This document shows, piece after piece, positions 1-8,809 of a DNA stretch of 64,000 nt. Source of the DNA: an uncultured Collinsella sp. (GTDB taxonomy: Bacteria > Actinomycetota > Coriobacteriia > Coriobacteriales > Coriobacteriaceae); NCBI GenBank assembly GCA_902470695.1, contig CABRHH010000001.1:1-64000 (forward strand), given 5' to 3'. Each line of letters opens with the position of its first letter. The stretch's first letter is position 1. The notes beneath the pieces were generated by a model. That model made no database searches. It was given only the letters and a program-made list of their open reading frames with translations, and was not told where the DNA came from. A program made the translations under genes and the position numbers.

Positions 1-485
1 CGTGCCGGCGGGACCCGCGCACGGAGCCTTGGGGCTCATCTTTTCGACATCTGCCATGGTTGAGGGGATCCCGGGTTCGCGCTCTGGACGTCCGCGCCGG
101 CTGCCGGGATCCCGGGTTCGCGTTTCGGCCATCGGCGGATCCCGGGTTCGGCATCTGGACGTCTGGGGCCGTTTTTCGCCTCTAGATGGACACGGGGCGA
201 ACCCTGGTTTCACAGACGGACGGAATCCGAACCCGGAATTGGTCCGGACGTGCCGGCGGGACCCGCGCACGGAGCCTTGGGGCTCATCTTTTCGACATCT
301 GCCATGGTTGAGGGGATCCCGGGTTCGCGCTCTGGACGTCCGCGCCGGCTGCCGGGATCCCGGGTTCGCGTTTCGGCCATCGGCGGATCCCGGGTTCGGC
401 ATCTGGACGTCTGGGGCCGTTTTTCGCCTCTAGATGGACACGGGGCGAACCCTGATTTCACGGACGGACGGAATCCGAACCCGGG
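1..485. repeat. Tandem duplication of a convergent G+C-rich repeat element
   Basis: Bases 1 to about 237 are repeated almost exactly from 249 onward (period 248), with only scattered substitutions near the end of each copy. Each copy holds three forward units built on GGATCCCGGGTTCG, then a core reading CCGTTTTTCGCCTCTAGATGG, then units in the opposite orientation ending in GAACCCGG. The same family occurs at 7541-7970 and 8810-9365. Reading frames cross the region but none resembles a protein, so I treat 1-721 as non-coding. The window edge may cut a further copy. Confidence 0.75.
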
Positions 486-721
486 ATGGCGTGCGCGAAC
501 CACGCAAGACGAGCGCGAGGCCGGGACGGCATCAGGAAGGGAGCGCACAGACATGCCATCCAAGACATTGGCCGGCGAGCGTGCCGCGACGGGCGTTAGT
601 TCGCAACCGCGCCACCTAACACACCAGTCCGCAGACACGCCATCCAGCTCGTCAGCTCGCAACCGCAACGCCGCATGCCGACCCGCGCCCGCGCTGACGT
701 CATCCAGCATGCCGGCCCACG

Positions 722-1399
722 TTATCCGATCCGCCAGCTCGCGAAGGCAACGAGGGCGGCCAGGGCCAGCATCACCAGCGCGCCGGAGACATCGGCCGCG
801 ACGCCGCCGACACCGCGTCGGGCAGCCCATGACCCGATGTTGCCGGAGCAGCGGGGCCACACGCGCCACAGCAGCACGGCCACGCCGACAATGCCCATCA
901 TGTTCTGCATCAGCATCTCGGCGCAGATGAGCCCCGCAAGGTTACCGGCGGCGTAGCCGAAATCGCCCCGCTCGTAATGCCGGCGCACGATATGCAGCAG
1001 ATACGCCACGAACGGCTGCGCAAATGCCGCCAGTAGCGACACGCCCGCGGCCGGATTCGCCTCCACGAGCTGCTGCAGACCGCTCGGGGTAAGAAGCGTT
1101 CCGGTCGCAACCCCGCCCATGGCGAAAAACGCGATGGGGATGACGGCGAGTGCCACCTGGACACCCAGGAAGATCCGCCGCGTCAACTGCTCGCGCTTGG
1201 AATTCATACCTGGAGCGAGGCCTTCGCCCGCAACGGCGCCGGCACCCACCGTGGCGCCATCGCCCGCAACGGCACCGTTGCCCAGGGAGGCACGCGCGCC
1301 CATCGAAGCATCGGCACCCTCCTCAACCACGGCCGCGCGACGCTCGGGGTCCGCCTTCGTCCCCGCCGCGGCTTTCGCGCGCTTGCTCCGCTTCGCCAT
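722..1399 (-). CDS. Membrane protein of unknown function
   Basis: 225 residues. The first 65 are charged and then low-complexity (Ala/Gly-rich, probably disordered and cytoplasmic). From about residue 74 come hydrophobic segments near 74-97, 116-136, 150-176 and 205-222, suggesting three or four membrane spans. I do not recognise the family. It stands alone between repeat-rich spacers, and its start is followed by a Lys/Arg-rich N-terminus typical of a cytoplasmic tail. The frame is long, and hydrophobicity alternates sensibly, which supports a real gene, but no function can be assigned. Confidence 0.6.
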   Translation of the reverse strand: MAKRSKRAKAAAGTKADPERRAAVVEEGADASMGARASLGNGAVAGDGATVGAGAVAGEGLAPGMNSKREQLTRRIFLGVQVALAVIPIAFFAMGGVATGTLLTPSGLQQLVEANPAAGVSLLAAFAQPFVAYLLHIVRRHYERGDFGYAAGNLAGLICAEMLMQNMMGIVGVAVLLWRVWPRCSGNIGSWAARRGVGGVAADVSGALVMLALAALVAFASWRIG

Positions 1400-1914
1400 C
1401 GCTCTACCCCTCTCGACGATTTCCCAAGGTTACCGAAACCACATCGAATCAAAATCGTAGCACCTGATCCGGGCTTGCCGCACCAGCCCAAGGGCAACCG
1501 CGCCGGCTCAAGCCTGCAGCACCGGATTCGGGGTTGCCGCGCCGGCTCAAGCCCAGCACATCGCCGCACCTGCCGCATCGCAGCACACGCCGGGTCCGAT
1601 GCCGTACCAACCCAATCTTGCCGCATCGCAGTGAGCACACCGCGCCCGCCCACGCCAACCGCGCCCAAGCGCACCGCACCACCAAGGGCAACCGCGCCGT
1701 ATTAAGCCTGCAGCACCCAATCTGGGCACACCGCACCCGTCCAAAGGCAACGCGCCGGCCCAAGCGCACCGCAGCCCCCAAGCACACCGCGTCGGCTCAA
1801 GCGCGCCGGCCCAAGCGCACCGCACCAAACCCGGCGCCGCGCCCGGGGCACTGCAACCGACCGGCGCGGCCGGCGCCCCACCCTCGGCACCGGCCGCGCC
1901 CCATTACGCCGCGC
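1400..1914. repeat. Degenerate repeats in a long gene-free spacer
   Basis: No convincing gene in this stretch of about 515 bases. It is built of decayed short units on the theme CCGCGCCGGCTCAAGC and AAGCGCACCGCACC, recurring at irregular spacing from about 1485 to 1850. The reading frames that run through it encode only Arg/Pro/Ala-rich or Cys/Gly/Trp-rich repeats and look like by-products. Confidence 0.5.
1863..1900 (-). terminator. Hairpin just after the 6-phospho-alpha-glucosidase gene
   Basis: GGCGCGGCCGG (1863-1873) pairs perfectly with CCGGCCGCGCC (1890-1900) across a 16-base loop, 14 bases beyond the stop of the leftward glucosidase gene. There is no T run, so it could be a G+C-rich terminator or only a 3'-end stabilising hairpin. 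Confidence 0.45.
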
Positions 1915-3258
1915 TTACTTCAGCTCGGGCCAGAAATCCTTGTTCGCCTCGATGAGGTCGTCCAGGATCTGCTTGGCCACCTTGGCCGACGGCACCGTGG
2001 CCGACAGCGTGAGCGCCTGCCACAGCTTCTGGTAGCTGCCCTCAACCCAGGCCTGCACCACGAGCTTCTCCACGGACACCTGCTGCTCGAGCATGCCCTT
2101 CTGCCACTGCGGGACCTTGCCCTGGCAGATCTTCTCGTAGCCGTTCTTGCCCACGATGCAGGGCACCTCGACCATCGCGGTCTCGTCGAAGTTGGACACC
2201 GCGCCGTCGTTCGGCACGATCAGCAGGAAGCGCTCCATGGTGTTCTCGGCCAGCGCGCAGGCCAGATCCACGATGTAGGTGGCGTGCGCATCGGCCTCGA
2301 AGTCGCACCCCTCAGCGGTCCCCTTCTCGATGATCTCGCGGCAGGCCCCGAAGACCTTCTTCTCGCGCCCGTCCATGACCTCGTTGGCGCGGGTGTAGTC
2401 GGGGTTGCTCGTCTCCACCACGTAGTCGGGGAACAGGTAGTACTTGAGGTAGGTGTTCGGAATCGTCTCGGGGTCGACCGCATAGACGTCCTTGGCCTTG
2501 CCGAAGGTGTGGATCCAGCTCTCCTCGATATGCTGCTCCTGGCCGGGCTCGTGCACGATGCCGTCGAGGTAGCCGTTTTTGGCCATGTGCTTCTTGATCT
2601 CGGGCATGAGGTCGTTGCCCTCGGCGTCGAAGATCTTGGTGAACCAACCGTAGTGATTCAGGCCGTAGTAGCTGTACTGCAGCTCGCGACGGTCCTTCAC
2701 CCCGCACATGTGCGCCATCTTGTCCATGAGGTCGATCGGCATGTCACAGATGTTGATGATGCGCGAGTTGGGGCGCAGCACGCGGCAGGCCTCGGCCACG
2801 ATGGCGGCCGGGTTGGAGTAGTTGAGCATCCAGGCGTTGGGACTGTACTTCTCCATGTAGTCGAGAATCTCGATGACGCCGCCGATGGAGCGCATGCCGT
2901 AGGCGATGCCGCCCGCGCCGCAGGTCTCCTGGCCCACGCAGCCGTACTTCAGCGGGATCTTCTCGTCGAGCTCGCGCATGGCGTACAGGCCCACGCGGAT
3001 ATGCGCCAGCACGAAGTCAATGCCGGTGAAGGCCTCGACCGGGTCGGTGGTGTAGGAGAAGTCCAGCTCAGGCGCGTTCTCGCGGAAGTAGATCTCGCAG
3101 GCCTTCGCAACCGTCTCCTGGCGCTCGGCGTTGTTGTCGTAGAAGATGACCTTGTCCACCGGGAAGCGGTCGTGCTCCTTGAGCAGCATCAGCGCGATGC
3201 CCGGGGTGAAGGTGGACCCGCCGCCGGCGATAGTGACCGCATAGCTCTTCTTGGACAT
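1915..3258 (-). CDS. 6-phospho-alpha-glucosidase, glycoside hydrolase family 4
   Basis: 447 residues, usual GH4 length. GH4 enzymes use NAD+ and a divalent metal (Mn2+) to hydrolyse phosphorylated disaccharides delivered by a PTS permease, here probably maltose-6-phosphate or a related alpha-glucoside phosphate. The N-terminal dinucleotide-binding region has GGGSTFTPG (residues 12-20). SNPAAIV (148-154), the metal-binding Cys171 in CDMP and His202 in LNHYGW match the alpha-type GH4 subgroup. The ATG at 3258 is chosen because GAGAGG lies just upstream; a GTG five codons earlier has no such site. The PTS permease gene lies upstream in the same direction, so transport and hydrolysis form one pathway. 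Exact sugar not determinable. Confidence 0.93.
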   Translation of the reverse strand: MSKKSYAVTIAGGGSTFTPGIALMLLKEHDRFPVDKVIFYDNNAERQETVAKACEIYFRENAPELDFSYTTDPVEAFTGIDFVLAHIRVGLYAMRELDEKIPLKYGCVGQETCGAGGIAYGMRSIGGVIEILDYMEKYSPNAWMLNYSNPAAIVAEACRVLRPNSRIINICDMPIDLMDKMAHMCGVKDRRELQYSYYGLNHYGWFTKIFDAEGNDLMPEIKKHMAKNGYLDGIVHEPGQEQHIEESWIHTFGKAKDVYAVDPETIPNTYLKYYLFPDYVVETSNPDYTRANEVMDGREKKVFGACREIIEKGTAEGCDFEADAHATYIVDLACALAENTMERFLLIVPNDGAVSNFDETAMVEVPCIVGKNGYEKICQGKVPQWQKGMLEQQVSVEKLVVQAWVEGSYQKLWQALTLSATVPSAKVAKQILDDLIEANKDFWPELK

Positions 3259-3546
3259 GGATATTCCTCTCACATCTGGCTGCGATGTTCATCTGTCGAG
3301 CCCCGCCGCAGCCGTTCGCGGGCGCTCGCTTGGTACCGAAATGAAGGTGGAATCGGAGATGGGGCCGAAATGGAGGCGGAAGCGGTGGCGGCTCCGCAGC
3401 GACGTCGGCGTCCCGGCGGGTGCCGGTGACCGCATCACGGGCCGGCACCCCACGCGCGGCGCGCGGGCCACCCATGCCGCGCGGCCCCGGGTGCTCAGGC
3501 GCGTATCCGTTGCGGCCGAGCACCCTTGCGGGCAGCGCCTCGCCGC

Positions 3547-5148
3547 TTACAGCAGGCGCTCGAACTCCTCGCGCACATGGGGCACGGACAGACCCACGAT
3601 CACCTGGGCGGATTTGCCGTTCTTCGACACGCCCATGGTCCCGATGTGCTTGAAGTCGGCGTCCTCGGCCACCAGGGTCTCGTCGCGCACGTTGACGCGC
3701 AGGCGGGTGGCGCAGTTGGTGACGTCCACGATGTTGCCGGCGCCGCCGAGCAGGTCGAGGATGTTCTGGGCAAGGATGGCCTTCTTGGACTTGCCCTCCT
3801 GCTTGGCCGCGGCCGCCGAGGCACGCTCGCCGCCCTCGGCCTCGCGAGCCGCCAGGTAGTCCTTCTTGGACTTGAAGGAGACCTCCTCGTCGACCTCCTC
3901 GCGACCGGGCGTTTTGAAGTCGAACTTCAAGATGAGGGTGCGGAAGACCACAAACCAGATGCCGGTGAACACCAGGCCGATCACGAGCGCCGTGAGGTAC
4001 TGCGGCCAGTGGTTGGCCATAAGCGGGATGAAGTTCAGCGAGCTCATCTCAATCAGGCCGCCGGAGAACACGCCCACGATGCCGAAGGCGTTCATCACCG
4101 TGGTGAGGGTGGCGGCCAGAAGCGCATGCACGGCGAACAGCGGCGGGGCCACGAACAGGAAGGTGAACTCGATGGGTTCGGTCACGCCGCAGAAGATGGC
4201 CGTCAAGGTGATGGGGATCAGCAGGCCCAACAGCTCGCGGCGGCGCTCCGGGCGAGCGGTGTTGTAGAAGGCCAGCGCGATGCCGGTGCAGCCGAAGATC
4301 TTCGACCAGCCGGTGCCGGTGAAGCCGGCCCAGGGGGCGAGCTCCTTGAGCGATGCGGTGGACGCGGCGATGTCGGGCAGCGCGGTGGCGAAGGCGGAGT
4401 AGATGCCGCCGTGGACGACCACGTTGTCATAGAACAGCGGCGAGTACAGGATGTGGTGCAGGCCGAACGGGATCAGGATGCGCTCCAGGAAGGTGAACAC
4501 CCAGATGCCCACGAGCCCCGTGCTCATGAGGAAGCCCTGCAGGGCGGCGATGCCGTCCTGGACATGCGGCCACACAAAGCACGACAGCACCGCCACGGGC
4601 AGCAGGACGAAGAAGCAGATCACGTAGACGAACACCGAGCCGTTGAACACGCCCAGCCAGTCGGGCAGCTCGGTGTCGAAGAAGCGGTTGTGGATCGCGA
4701 TGATGATCCCCGAGATGACGAGCGCACCGATCATGCCCATGTCGAGCGTCTTGATGCTCGCGATCATGGCCAGGCCGGAGGCGGCGCCCACCTCGGCGGA
4801 GAAGTCGACCCCGAACGCGCCGCCCCACTGGGACAGCAGCGTGTTCATGAAGTACTGGAAGGTGAGGTAGCCCACGAGCGCTTCCATGCAGCAGCGGGCG
4901 TTCTGCTTGGTGGCCAGGCCGATGGGCAGCGAGACCGCGAACAGCAGCGGCAGCTGGTTGAACACGGTCCAACCGCCCTGCAAGATCACGTTCCAGCACT
5001 GGTACCACAGCGAATCGGAGGCCGCCAGCGGACCGAAGATGACCTCGGTGGTGCACAGCGTGCCCAGGCCGATCACCACGCCCGCGAAGGCGAAGAGCAG
5101 CACCGGGGTGAACATGGCACCTCCGAACTTCTGTATCTTTTGCATCAT
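3547..5148 (-). CDS. PTS transporter EIICB, alpha-glucoside type
   Basis: 533 residues. The membrane EIIC domain (about 10-400) has many hydrophobic spans and the GVTEPIEFTF signature of glucose-superfamily PTS permeases; a charged linker (about 405-445) follows, then an EIIB domain with phospho-accepting Cys near residue 479 in NCATRLRV. There is no EIIA domain, so phosphate must come from an EIIA encoded elsewhere. It imports and phosphorylates an alpha-glucoside for the GH4 enzyme downstream. I prefer the ATG at 5148, which has AGAAGGGAA upstream; in-frame starts further up (to 5250) would run into the first operator. Repression by the divergent GntR protein is likely. Confidence 0.92.
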   Translation of the reverse strand: MMQKIQKFGGAMFTPVLLFAFAGVVIGLGTLCTTEVIFGPLAASDSLWYQCWNVILQGGWTVFNQLPLLFAVSLPIGLATKQNARCCMEALVGYLTFQYFMNTLLSQWGGAFGVDFSAEVGAASGLAMIASIKTLDMGMIGALVISGIIIAIHNRFFDTELPDWLGVFNGSVFVYVICFFVLLPVAVLSCFVWPHVQDGIAALQGFLMSTGLVGIWVFTFLERILIPFGLHHILYSPLFYDNVVVHGGIYSAFATALPDIAASTASLKELAPWAGFTGTGWSKIFGCTGIALAFYNTARPERRRELLGLLIPITLTAIFCGVTEPIEFTFLFVAPPLFAVHALLAATLTTVMNAFGIVGVFSGGLIEMSSLNFIPLMANHWPQYLTALVIGLVFTGIWFVVFRTLILKFDFKTPGREEVDEEVSFKSKKDYLAAREAEGGERASAAAAKQEGKSKKAILAQNILDLLGGAGNIVDVTNCATRLRVNVRDETLVAEDADFKHIGTMGVSKNGKSAQVIVGLSVPHVREEFERLL

Positions 5149-5236
5149 GGCGATGGTTCCCTTCTGTATCGCACGACGTTGCCGCCATGCCGCGATGTAC
5201 GGACGCACGGGGAGCTTGGGGCCCATGGTCTTCCCA

Positions 5237-5305
5237 ACTTGTCCGAACAAGTACAGGAGCTATTCTACACACTTGTTCGAACAAGTCTAACTTGTACGGA
5301 CAAGT
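5237..5305. promoter_or_regulatory. Permease promoter with three GntR operators
   Basis: Three 16-base inverted repeats of form ACTTGT-N4-ACAAGT lie at 5237-5252, 5271-5286 and 5290-5305. On the minus strand, TTAGAC (5285-5290) and TAGAAT (5262-5267) are 17 bases apart and make a good -35/-10 pair for the permease gene. The middle operator fills the spacer, the right one touches the -35 and the left one covers the likely transcription start. Binding would block the promoter at three points. The divergent GntR-family gene is the natural ligand-responsive repressor. Confidence 0.8.
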
Positions 5306-5405
5306 TCTGGTGAACGGTTGAATTTGGTCCGCGAACGGTACGTGAGGCGGTATAACTTGGTATAGATGCGTTTGCAGGCGTACCGTAGGGGAAGGGGTGA
5401 GCGAT

Positions 5406-6149
5406 ATGCCGCGATCGATTTTCCAGAACATCTACCGTGACATCCAGCATGGCATCGAGCAGGGGCTGTACAGCTACCAGTCCATGCTGCTGTCCGAAAA
5501 CGAGCTCTGCGCGCGCTACGGCTGCTCGCGCTCCACGGTGCGCCGCGCGCTGTCCGAGCTCTCGCGCGATGGCTATGTCCAGCCTATCCAGGGCAAAGGC
5601 GTTCGCGTGATCTGGCGGCCCGAGACCGATGAGAACGACGGGTACGCCATGGGCGGGCTCGAATCATTCAAGCAGACCGCCCAGCGCATCGGCTTCGTGT
5701 GGGAAAACCGCGTGCGATCCTTCGAGCGCATCCGCGTGGACCGCGCGCTCGCGCAAACCACCGGTTTCGCGGAGGGCGCCCCGGTGTACCGCATCAACCG
5801 CATCCGCCTGGCCGACACCTTCCCGGTATCCATCGAGACCTCCTACCTGCTGGTAGAGGAGGCGCCCCACCTCACTGAAAAGGTGGCCGAGGACTCGCTG
5901 TACTCGTATTTGGAGAGCATCGGCGTGGGAATCGCCATGGGCAAGCGCACCATCACCGTGGAGGCGGCCACCGCAGATGACATCGAGGTGTTCGGCCTGG
6001 ACACGCTGCTGGCCGTCGGGGTGCTGCGTGGGCAGCATTTCGATACGAACGGCATCATGTTCGAGTATTCAGAGATCCGCCAGCACCCCTATTACTTCTC
6101 GATCCGCGAGACCGCCACGCGCCCGTCCGTGGTGCCGCGCCTGCCGTAA
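5406..6149 (+). CDS. GntR-family transcriptional regulator, HutC/TreR type
   Basis: 247 residues. An N-terminal winged helix (about 1-72, with SENELCARYGCSRSTVRRAL as recognition core) is joined to a UTRA effector domain (about 90-235, with VYRINRIRLAD and a conserved C-terminal SEIRQHPYYF). Such proteins bind sugar phosphates and release DNA. It is divergent from the alpha-glucoside permease gene and 258 bases away, with three matching palindromes between, so it most likely senses a phosphorylated alpha-glucoside and represses the uptake genes. The ATG at 5406 is preferred over GTG 5397 because the AGGGGAAGGGG ribosome site is correctly spaced only for the former. Confidence 0.92.
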   Translation: MPRSIFQNIYRDIQHGIEQGLYSYQSMLLSENELCARYGCSRSTVRRALSELSRDGYVQPIQGKGVRVIWRPETDENDGYAMGGLESFKQTAQRIGFVWENRVRSFERIRVDRALAQTTGFAEGAPVYRINRIRLADTFPVSIETSYLLVEEAPHLTEKVAEDSLYSYLESIGVGIAMGKRTITVEAATADDIEVFGLDTLLAVGVLRGQHFDTNGIMFEYSEIRQHPYYFSIRETATRPSVVPRLP

Positions 6150-6587
6150 GGGGCTGTGGCTGCCGCGGGGCTGCGCTGTGCACGGGCCGCAGCGGCCGCC
6201 TTTAAGGACCCTCGCCTGCCATGGTGGCCGCATCTGCCTCAGGCCCGCGGCTACCGCAGGGGTTGCGAACATCTCATGCCCTCGCCTGTCGGGAGGGCCG
6301 CATCTGCTTCGCGGACCACGGATAGCCCACGGGCAGCGGCCGTCTCAGGGCCCTCGCCCGCCGCGGAGCTGCGCGGCGCACAGGCAGCGGCCGCCTTTAT
6401 GGGCCCCCACCTGGAGCGGGTGCAGCGGACGCTGTGGGCCTGCATCTGTTACACGGGCCGCGGACGCCTCAGGGCCCTTGCCCATCGCGGGGCTGCGGCC
6501 GGCGTCGCCATCGTTGGGCACGCCGCGCCTCTGCGTGCGTCGCCTTCAGGCATAATGGTTCCACCCGCCAGAAAGGAGAGCTCCGCC
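6150..6587. repeat. Gene-free spacer with imperfect G+C-rich repeats
   Basis: No supported gene. Variants of GGGCAGCGGCCGCCTTTA and CAGGGCCCTCGCCTGCC recur about four times between 6180 and 6500. The last 30 bases hold the ribosome site (GAAAGGAG) of the next gene and a possible -10 (CATAAT, 6551-6556) with no clear -35. I see no purine-riboswitch fold ahead of the phosphoribosyltransferase gene. Confidence 0.45.
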
Positions 6588-7172
6588 ATGAAGGAACTGG
6601 AGCAGCGCATCGCGCGCGACGGCATCGTGCGTGCCGGAAATGTGCTCAAGGTCGATAGCTTCCTCAACCACCAGTGCGACGTTGCGCTCTACCACCAGAT
6701 GGGTGCTGAGTGGGCGCGCTTGTTCGCCGGCAAGCGCGTGGACAAGATCTTGACCATCGAGGCGTCCGGCATCGGTATCGCCTGCGCCGCGAGCGCGCAC
6801 TTCGGTAACGTGCCGGTGGTTTTTGCCCGCAAAACCGAATCCGCCAACCTCGACGGCGAGCAGTACCGCACGCAAATCACCAGCTACACCAAGGGGCGCA
6901 CCTACGACGTCATCGTGGCGAAACGCTTTTTGCAGCCCGGCGAGCACGTCCTCGTAATCGACGACTTCCTTGCCATGGGCTGCGCTCTCAAAGGGCTGCT
7001 TGCGATCTGCCATGACGCCGGCGTGGTGGTGGAAGGCATCGGCATTGCGATCGAAAAGGGCTTCCAGCCGGGTGGCGCCGAGCTTCGCCGCGCCGGTTAC
7101 CAGGTGGAGTCGCTCGCCATCGTGGAGTCTATGGACGATACAACCGGGCGGATCACCTTCGCCGAACGCTGA
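6588..7172 (+). CDS. xpt: Xanthine phosphoribosyltransferase
   Basis: 194 residues, the normal Xpt length. It joins xanthine to PRPP to form XMP in purine salvage in the cytoplasm. The type I PRTase PRPP-binding loop is VLVIDDFLAMG (about 124-134), the N-terminal ILKVD-like segment reads VLKVDSFLNHQ, and the region GIGIAIEKGFQPGG matches Xpt enzymes. The ATG at 6588 has GAAAGGAG eight bases upstream. In Firmicutes xpt is usually paired with a xanthine permease and a purine riboswitch; here it is a single gene with neither visible. Confidence 0.93.
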   Translation: MKELEQRIARDGIVRAGNVLKVDSFLNHQCDVALYHQMGAEWARLFAGKRVDKILTIEASGIGIACAASAHFGNVPVVFARKTESANLDGEQYRTQITSYTKGRTYDVIVAKRFLQPGEHVLVIDDFLAMGCALKGLLAICHDAGVVVEGIGIAIEKGFQPGGAELRRAGYQVESLAIVESMDDTTGRITFAER

Positions 7173-7257
7173 GGTACGGGGCGCGCTCACAACGAGTCCG
7201 CATCGAGTGTCCATAACGGGAACCGTGTCGAGTGCCCATGCGGCTCGTTCACCCGGG

Positions 7258-7535
7258 ACCGCGCGGCTGCAGCCCACTGCGCAGTTGCGGCCCACCGCGC
7301 GGTCGCGGCCCACCGCGCGGTCGCTGCCCACTGTCTACTGTATGGTCGCTGCCTCCTGCGCGGCTGCAGCCCACCGCGCGGTTGCGGCCCACTACACGAT
7401 TGCGGCCACTGCACAGTTTCAGCCCACTACACGATTGCGGCCCACTACCCGCTGCGCGGTCGCTGCCTCCTGCGCGGTTGCAGCCCACTGTCCACTGCGT
7501 GGTCGCTGTCCCCCTGCCCACCGCACGGTCTCTGC
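7258..7535. repeat. Degenerate 18-base tandem repeats
   Basis: About fifteen imperfect copies of an 18-base unit of the form GCGCGGTCGCGGCCCACC follow each other, some shortened or with inserted bases. Because 18 is a multiple of three, several frames stay open and give false repeat proteins (Ala/His-rich forward, Gly/Arg-rich reverse). Confidence 0.7.
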
Positions 7536-7540
7536 CCGCA

Positions 7541-7970
7541 CCTTGGGTTCGGGTTTTGGCCATCTGGAGCTGCAGCCACACCCAAGGTTCGGGTTTTTGC
7601 CGTTCGAGGCTGCAGCCCCGCATCCCGGGCTCGGATTTCGGCCATCCGAAGTGGAGCCCCGAATCCCGGGTTCGGTTTTCGACCATCTGAGACGGAGCCT
7701 TACGTTCCGGATTCGCACTGCGGCCATCGAAGGACTGCTGCGCGCACTCCGGGTTCGGGTTTCGGCCATCCACGAAACCAGGGTTCGGCTCCGATCCGTC
7801 TGGAGGCGAAAAACAGCCCTAGACGGCCAAAGCGCGAACCCTGGATACGCCGATGGACAAGATGCGAACCCGGGATTGTCAGACGGCCAAAGCGCGAACC
7901 CGGGATCGTCAGATGGGCGAAATTCGAACCCGGAATCGGCCGATGGAAGAAATCCGCACCCGATTCTCCG
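7541..7970. repeat. Convergent repeat element (long imperfect palindrome)
   Basis: Seven forward units of roughly 40 bases (consensus around CCCGGGTTCGGATTTCGGCC) run from 7541 to about 7800. A core with GGAGGCGAAAAACAGCCC (7802-7819) follows, then about five shorter units (near 30 bases) in the opposite orientation (GACGGCCAAAGCGCGAACCC and variants) to about 7970. Forward and reverse units are complementary, so a transcript could fold into one very long broken hairpin. Confidence 0.7.
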
Positions 7971-8055
7971 GCAGGCCTCACCCGTGTCGCATGTGCCCGA
8001 CGGCGGCAACCTAACGCGCGGTCCACCCAGCATCCGTCTTCCCGTCCTGAGATAG

Positions 8056-8090
8056 TATGAAATCATATTGAGACTTCATAGGACTGGAGG
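8056..8090 (+). promoter_or_regulatory. Operator-like palindromes and ribosome site before the toxin-antitoxin pair
   Basis: TATGAAATCATA (8056-8067) is a perfect short palindrome; TATGAA and TTCATA form a second, wider inverted repeat ending at 8080. This A+T-rich patch lies about 16 bases before the GGAGG ribosome site (8086-8090) and is a likely autoregulatory operator for the antitoxin. Confidence 0.5.
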
Positions 8091-8095
8091 TCTCT

Positions 8096-8410
8096 ATGGC
8101 ACTTCTTCAGACCCATATCGATGACGATATCAAGGCGCGTGCCGACAAGGTGTTCGCACGAAGCGGGCTCACGTCCGCCATGGCGGTAAAAGTAATGGTG
8201 ACTCAGGTTGCGAACACGGGCATCAGCCCCTTCGATGGGCTGTTCTCTACCCCATCCGGCCAGGCGTTCAGCGACGAGGTGAGAATCGCGATGTTGCGCG
8301 AGGAGGCCATCGAGGCGGGCCTGCTCCCCGATGACTCGTTCGACGCGGGAACCATGCCGAACGAGATCCTCGACCTTCTCGATGTAACGGAAGACGAGGT
8401 CGCACTATGA
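8096..8410 (+). CDS. Type II antitoxin, RelB/DinJ family
   Basis: 104 residues. The first 50 (LLQTHIDDDIKARADKVF, then AMAVKVMVTQVANTGISPF) match the ribbon-helix-helix DNA-binding region of RelB/DinJ antitoxins; the acidic C-terminal half would wrap and block the toxin. It is translationally coupled to the toxin gene by an ATGA overlap at 8407-8410. It probably represses its own operon through the palindromes just upstream. Confidence 0.88.
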   Translation: MALLQTHIDDDIKARADKVFARSGLTSAMAVKVMVTQVANTGISPFDGLFSTPSGQAFSDEVRIAMLREEAIEAGLLPDDSFDAGTMPNEILDLLDVTEDEVAL

Positions 8411-8721
8411 CATGGGACGTGCGCGCCAGCGCATCGTTCTGGGCAACGGTCCGGCCCTTTAAGGAGCAATATCCGAGAAACGAGTATGTCGCCATCATCA
8501 AAACGATTCGCGAGTCCATCGCCGAACTGCAAAGCGAGGGACGAATCATCGAGACCGGGTGGTCCGAGCACCGGCTCAAGAGAAGCCCGTTCGACGACGG
8601 CGACCACTTCGAGTTCCATATCCACAATGACGACGTGCTTGTCGTTTGCTTCAAACGGGAACGCAATCACAGGATCAGAATGGTCGGCGTCTATAGCCAC
8701 GAAACGATACCGGCGTGCTGA
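8407..8721 (+). CDS. Type II toxin, RelE/YafQ-like ribosome-dependent endoribonuclease
   Basis: 104 residues. The pattern of a small alpha/beta protein with Arg/His-rich C-terminal half (SEHRLKRSPF, HFEFHIHNDDVLVVCFKR, IRMVGVYSHETI) fits the RelE/ParE superfamily. RelE-like toxins cut mRNA on the ribosome when the antitoxin is degraded. Which branch (RelE, YafQ, YoeB) and the catalytic residues cannot be fixed by eye. It lies directly behind the antitoxin gene and is flanked on both sides by repeat elements, a common setting for mobile stress modules. Confidence 0.8.
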   Translation: MTWDVRASASFWATVRPFKEQYPRNEYVAIIKTIRESIAELQSEGRIIETGWSEHRLKRSPFDDGDHFEFHIHNDDVLVVCFKRERNHRIRMVGVYSHETIPAC

Positions 8722-8809
8722 GCGACACTCGTGCAACGACAGCAGGCGTGCCGAGACAAATACGTCAGGGCAAAACCAGGACTCGGGGTTCACGTATCGA
8801 CCGTCGAGG

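Noticed and set aside
1534..3429. Long rightward frame (over 600 residues)
   Set aside because: It runs antisense to the well-supported glycosidase gene and through repeats; its sequence is that of a complementary-strand shadow in G+C-rich DNA.
6150..6587. Purine riboswitch before xpt
   Set aside because: The region is repeat-rich and G+C-rich; I could not find the conserved purine-aptamer loops or a terminator/antiterminator pair.
7258..7535. CRISPR-like array
   Set aside because: Repeats are contiguous and degenerate with no unique spacers of constant length, and no cas genes are near.
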